Assembly: GCA_964646605.1 (NCBI GenBank) | Contig: CAZYEX010000005.1 | Coordinates: 1-8,329 of the forward strand | Source: SBAX01 sp964646605 | GTDB lineage: Bacteria; Planctomycetota; Phycisphaerae; UBA1845 | Reading direction: 5' to 3' | Length of the DNA: 8,329 bases | Shown here: piece after piece, positions 5,369 through 8,329 of the stretch | Numbering within the stretch: the first letter of the stretch is position 1 | How the letters are laid out: each line of letters starts with the position of its first letter | Program-made: the position numbers and the translations under genes | Notes under the pieces: model-generated | Told to the model about the DNA's origin: nothing | The model's database searches: none | The model's input: the letters and a program-made list of their open reading frames with translations, nothing else

Positions 5369-8272
5369 CTAACCTTTCCGGAGCGATTTTACCACAAGCA
5401 ATTCATTGCCGCGATCGTCGATAACCTTGACGGCGATCTCGCCGTGTTTGCCGGCTTCAAAGGGGGCACATATTGTTCCGGCGAGGTGTTCCCACACCGA
5501 CGGATCAAACTCCGCCTTAAGTGAGCGTTTGAGGTCGTCCCAGGCTGCGGTGCGGGGGAAGAACGCCTGGCAGACGTGGAAGCAAAGGCCGTTGTAATCG
5601 GTGTCGAGGAACCAGGCGGGCACGTCGTTGCCGGTGCGATGATCGGTCTGCATGGTGACCGGATCGCATACGTCGAGACCTTTCAGTTCGACCTGATACC
5701 AGCGGACGATCTTGGCGTCGCCGCCGAGGGCCTGAACATCTTTCTCCTCGGCACGGCGTAGTTCGATATCCGGCAAGCCGCACACGCTGAAGATCTGGCT
5801 GCTGCGCATGTTCTTCAGCAGGTCGCCCATTGTCAGGTCCATCGACGCGTTTGAATAGCTTGCCGCAATCCCGACAGCTCGCTCGCAGTCGTTGACAAGT
5901 TTGAGGGCATTTGCCTGAATGCCAAAGCCGATGACGAACAGGTGCGCGTACTGCTTCGCGTGGGCCTCTCGCGCGGACTCAAAGACCAGCCGTTCGCTGA
6001 CCGCGCCGTTCTCGGGACCGAAGACGATCGCGATGGGTTTTCCGGAAAGCGGCAGCGCGTGGCCGTCCCGTTCGAGTGATTGTTGGACTGCCTCATCGAG
6101 TGCAATGGATTTTCCGGGGATGCCGCCTTCGACCATCGCCTCGGCGGACAGGGAAAGCGTCTTGGCCGGGGGGCGGACGTTCTTGAGCGTCACGGTCTTT
6201 CCGCCGCCGAGTTGCAGGACCGGACTACGGCGCAGTACCTCTAACATTCGGTCCACGTAGCGCCCGTCTCCTTCTGGAGAGCGTTGGGGAGAGGGTGAAT
6301 CCGCTCCCTCACGGTCGCGGCTCGGATCATCGTCCCAGTCCACGGGGGTGGGGATGGTGGCCTCGACGCAGAAGGGGCCGGTGACGCGGGTGATCTTGGG
6401 GTCCTTTTCGGGGCGGTCGACGAGGACTTCCTCCTTGGGCGGCTCGTTGTTGGCGATGGATTCGAGGGTCACGTGCGGGACGATGCCGCCGACTTCCTCG
6501 CCCTTCTTGTTTTGCTTGCGCTTGTAGATGAAACCCCCGGCCGGGCCGCGGGGTTCGTCTTGCAGCTCGTAGTAATCGAACGTGGCGGTCAGCAGTCGTT
6601 GCCGCGCCAAGGCCAGCGGCACGCGGCTGGTGTCGATGGTGATCCAGCGGCGGCCCCACTTCTCGGCCACGTACGCCGTCGTCCCGCTCCCGCACGTCGG
6701 GTCGAGGACCAGGTCGCCGGGGTTTGTACACATCATAATGCATCGCCGAATGACCTCCTGGTTTGTTTGCACGGCGTAAGATTTGTCATCAGCTCCGATG
6801 GTGTCGGTCCACGGCGCAGTGAGTTGCGTTGCAGTTCCCTCGTCCGCGTACATGATAAAGGTGAGCCGGGTTCCTTCTGGCTGGATTCGACGCGCTTCGA
6901 CGAGGCGGTCCATACCTGCTGGAGGAGTGCCCCAGCCGTTCTTTGGATGCTTATACAGGACGCCTTCGAACTCGCGATCGTACATGCCGGAAGCCATTGG
7001 CCCAGATGGCTCCAGGGACTTCAACCGGTACACCCGCGCTCCGGGGGGCAACAGTGCGTGGTCATACAGTTGATGTCGCGACATCCGATGGCGGGTGCCG
7101 TCTGGCAATTCATACCAGCAGTGGTGGAATTCGCCTTCAACAGTTCGCTCAAGATAGAGACGATTGTATAGTGCGTTCCGTTTGCCGGATTGATCGTACG
7201 CCGTCTTGGCATACCAAAGAAGAAAATCGGACATCTGCTCAAGGAATACAGTCCCCAGCGGCATCGTTTTCTTACGGAACGGGATAACGCTCACTAGATT
7301 CTCGACACCGAAGACTTCGTCCAGAAGCTCCCGCACGTGGTGCAAGTTCTCATCGCTGATTTGGACGAATATGCTGCCTGTTGGCGTCAGCAGTTCGCGT
7401 GCAAGCAGCAGGCGGTCGCGTATGTAGGTGAGGTATGAGTGCGGTCCGAGCTCCCACGTGTCGCGGTAAGCCTTGACCATTTCGGGTTCGCGGGTCATGT
7501 CGTCGTCGTCATTGTGTTCGACAACGCGTTTGCGGACGAAGGGCTGGAAGTTGCTGCCGAATTTCACGCCGTAGGGCGGGTCCATGTAGATGCACTGGAC
7601 CTGGCCGCCGAGGCCTTCGTAGTTCAGCAGGGAGTTCATGACCACCAGGGAGTCGCCGAGGATCATGCGATTGACCCAGCCGTTCTTGTGCTCGTAGGCG
7701 CGGAGAACCTGATCGTGGATGGGGTGCTCGCGGTCGCCGAAGAGGTCGAAGAGGGAGAGCTGCTTGTCGCGTTTGTGGCCCTTGAGGGTTTCGAGGATGG
7801 CGGCGGTGGAGAGGCGCTCGTGGATGAAGAGAGGCAGCGTGGGCACGTCGAAGCTGAGGCGCTCGGCCTTACCCGCCCAGTTGAGGAAGGGCTTGGCGAG
7901 GCGCTTGAGCTGGTCCACGGCGTCGGACAGGCCGGCGACGGTGGCCAGCGTCTTACCGTCGTTGCCTTTCAGCTCGCGGGGCGTGGGAAAGCGATGCGGT
8001 GGGTCGAGTTGTGCGGCCTCTTCGATCATCGCCAGCAACCACTCGCCTAGTTCCCGCGCTGGGTGGCCGTCCCAATTCAGCTCCGGCGAAAGCGACGAAT
8101 CGTAGCGGTACGTCTTGGGGGGCTTTTTCTTGCGGAACTGGGCCTGGGTGCCGACGTCGGGGCGGAGGAGGGCTTCGGCCGTGGGGTGAGTGTAGCTCTC
8201 GGCCGGGCTTGCGGTGGTGATCGCCTTTGCCGTTCGCTTCCGATTCGTGGCTGAAATCCTACGCTTGGCCAT
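5369..8272 (-). CDS. Beta-class site-specific DNA methyltransferase (type III-like Mod)
   Basis: This 967-aa protein is the modification half of the operon. It transfers a methyl group from S-adenosylmethionine to an amino group, most likely N6 of adenine, in a specific site, which protects it from the helicase-nuclease. Motif order is that of beta-class enzymes: catalytic DPPY at 231-234 first, SAM-binding LDPTCGSGTT at 523-532 later, with the presumed target-recognition region between (about 335-500). About 200 helical, charged residues precede the catalytic part, and a long C-terminal extension (about 575-967) ends with WFLDTDYN (887-894) and an AVKVIDDRGNELL strand pair. The C-terminal extension makes it longer than classical type III Mod proteins. 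Residues 651-670 are a low-complexity insertion derived from dispersed repeats. The ATG at 8272 has no clear ribosome-binding site, and family similarity begins only near residue 29 (HPTAEALLRPDVGTQ), so the exact start is uncertain. It is the first gene of the operon. Confidence 0.92.
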   Translation of the reverse strand: MAKRRISATNRKRTAKAITTASPAESYTHPTAEALLRPDVGTQAQFRKKKPPKTYRYDSSLSPELNWDGHPARELGEWLLAMIEEAAQLDPPHRFPTPRELKGNDGKTLATVAGLSDAVDQLKRLAKPFLNWAGKAERLSFDVPTLPLFIHERLSTAAILETLKGHKRDKQLSLFDLFGDREHPIHDQVLRAYEHKNGWVNRMILGDSLVVMNSLLNYEGLGGQVQCIYMDPPYGVKFGSNFQPFVRKRVVEHNDDDDMTREPEMVKAYRDTWELGPHSYLTYIRDRLLLARELLTPTGSIFVQISDENLHHVRELLDEVFGVENLVSVIPFRKKTMPLGTVFLEQMSDFLLWYAKTAYDQSGKRNALYNRLYLERTVEGEFHHCWYELPDGTRHRMSRHQLYDHALLPPGARVYRLKSLEPSGPMASGMYDREFEGVLYKHPKNGWGTPPAGMDRLVEARRIQPEGTRLTFIMYADEGTATQLTAPWTDTIGADDKSYAVQTNQEVIRRCIMMCTNPGDLVLDPTCGSGTTAYVAEKWGRRWITIDTSRVPLALARQRLLTATFDYYELQDEPRGPAGGFIYKRKQNKKGEEVGGIVPHVTLESIANNEPPKEEVLVDRPEKDPKITRVTGPFCVEATIPTPVDWDDDPSRDREGADSPSPQRSPEGDGRYVDRMLEVLRRSPVLQLGGGKTVTLKNVRPPAKTLSLSAEAMVEGGIPGKSIALDEAVQQSLERDGHALPLSGKPIAIVFGPENGAVSERLVFESAREAHAKQYAHLFVIGFGIQANALKLVNDCERAVGIAASYSNASMDLTMGDLLKNMRSSQIFSVCGLPDIELRRAEEKDVQALGGDAKIVRWYQVELKGLDVCDPVTMQTDHRTGNDVPAWFLDTDYNGLCFHVCQAFFPRTAAWDDLKRSLKAEFDPSVWEHLAGTICAPFEAGKHGEIAVKVIDDRGNELLVVKSLRKG
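6263..6322 (-). repeat. In-frame dispersed-repeat insertion within the methyltransferase gene
   Basis: The segment encodes SRDREGADSPSPQRSPEGDG. Its first half, AGCCGCGACCGTGAGGGAGC on the minus strand, is a dispersed planctomycete repeat that I know from translated SRDREGA peptides in unrelated proteins. The second half contains CCCTCTCCCC and a TCTCC-AGAA-GGAGA hairpin, resembling another common genomic repeat. The insertion lies in a loop between conserved parts of the C-terminal extension and keeps the reading frame over 20 codons. Confidence 0.55.
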
Positions 8273-8302
8273 ACCCGCGCAATCCCGTGTCGACCCCCGT
8301 AA

Positions 8303-8320
8303 CCGATGCTAAAGCATGAG
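8303..8320. repeat. Short palindrome upstream of the methyltransferase gene
   Basis: ATGC (8306-8309) and GCAT (8314-8317) pair around TAAA. The flanks CC (8303-8304) and TGG (8320-8322) hint at a longer imperfect stem. It may be a further REP-like palindrome. The rest of 8273-8329 shows no convincing -35/-10 promoter or ribosome-binding site, so the operon promoter either lies beyond the window or is of a type I cannot recognise. Confidence 0.3.
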
Positions 8321-8329
8321 TGGTCGCCA

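Noticed and set aside
7439..8050. Long plus-strand open frame opposite the methyltransferase N-terminus
   Set aside because: It is antisense to a well-conserved coding region. Its Val/Ala/Glu-rich composition is what the complementary strand of a GC-rich gene produces.
1..8329. CRISPR array, tRNA or rRNA genes
   Set aside because: I saw no regularly spaced direct repeats and no cloverleaf or rRNA-like sequence on either strand. The short repeats present are hairpins, not CRISPR repeats.

Overview
The window is a GC-rich, accessory bacterial region that looks like a defence locus with genetic debris at one end. Several features suggest a planctomycete or close relative: an IS200-type REP-associated transposase (RAYT) bracketed by palindromes of the TAGCCCC..GGGGCGACACA kind, a second palindrome family (GGTCCGC-ACA-GCGGACC), and an in-frame SRDREGAD peptide from a dispersed repeat. 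That assignment rests on remembered repeat families, not on a marker gene.

Layout. Positions 1-1200 hold only remnants: a possible 3' end of an unidentified gene (1-93), the central part of an smpB gene on the minus strand, the 3' end of a plus-strand gene with cysteine-rich repeats and a strong hairpin terminator, and about 58 codons of the C-terminus of an adenine methyltransferase or type ISP-like enzyme. Positions 1216-8272 are one minus-strand operon read from high to low coordinates. It holds a large beta-class DNA methyltransferase (Mod-like, 967 aa), then 4 bases later an MntA-type nucleotidyltransferase (100 aa), then an overlapping HEPN (HepT-like) gene cut to 28 codons, then an inserted RAYT element, then a 1032-aa helicase with a C-terminal PD-(D/E)XK nuclease (Res-like).

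How it fits together. The methyltransferase and the helicase-nuclease form a type III-like restriction-modification pair. Between them sat a HEPN/MNT toxin-antitoxin module of the type in which the nucleotidyltransferase neutralises the HEPN RNase by adding nucleotides to it. The RAYT element occupies exactly the place of the missing HEPN body. It leaves the antitoxin intact and the toxin dead, and it sits directly against the ribosome-binding region of the nuclease gene. The element has an unusually symmetric structure: three palindromes (A-B-A) on the left and the same three inverted on the right.

The most interesting points are the toxin-antitoxin module nested inside a restriction operon and its decay by a RAYT, the symmetric palindrome arrays, and a dispersed-repeat peptide inserted in frame in the methyltransferase.
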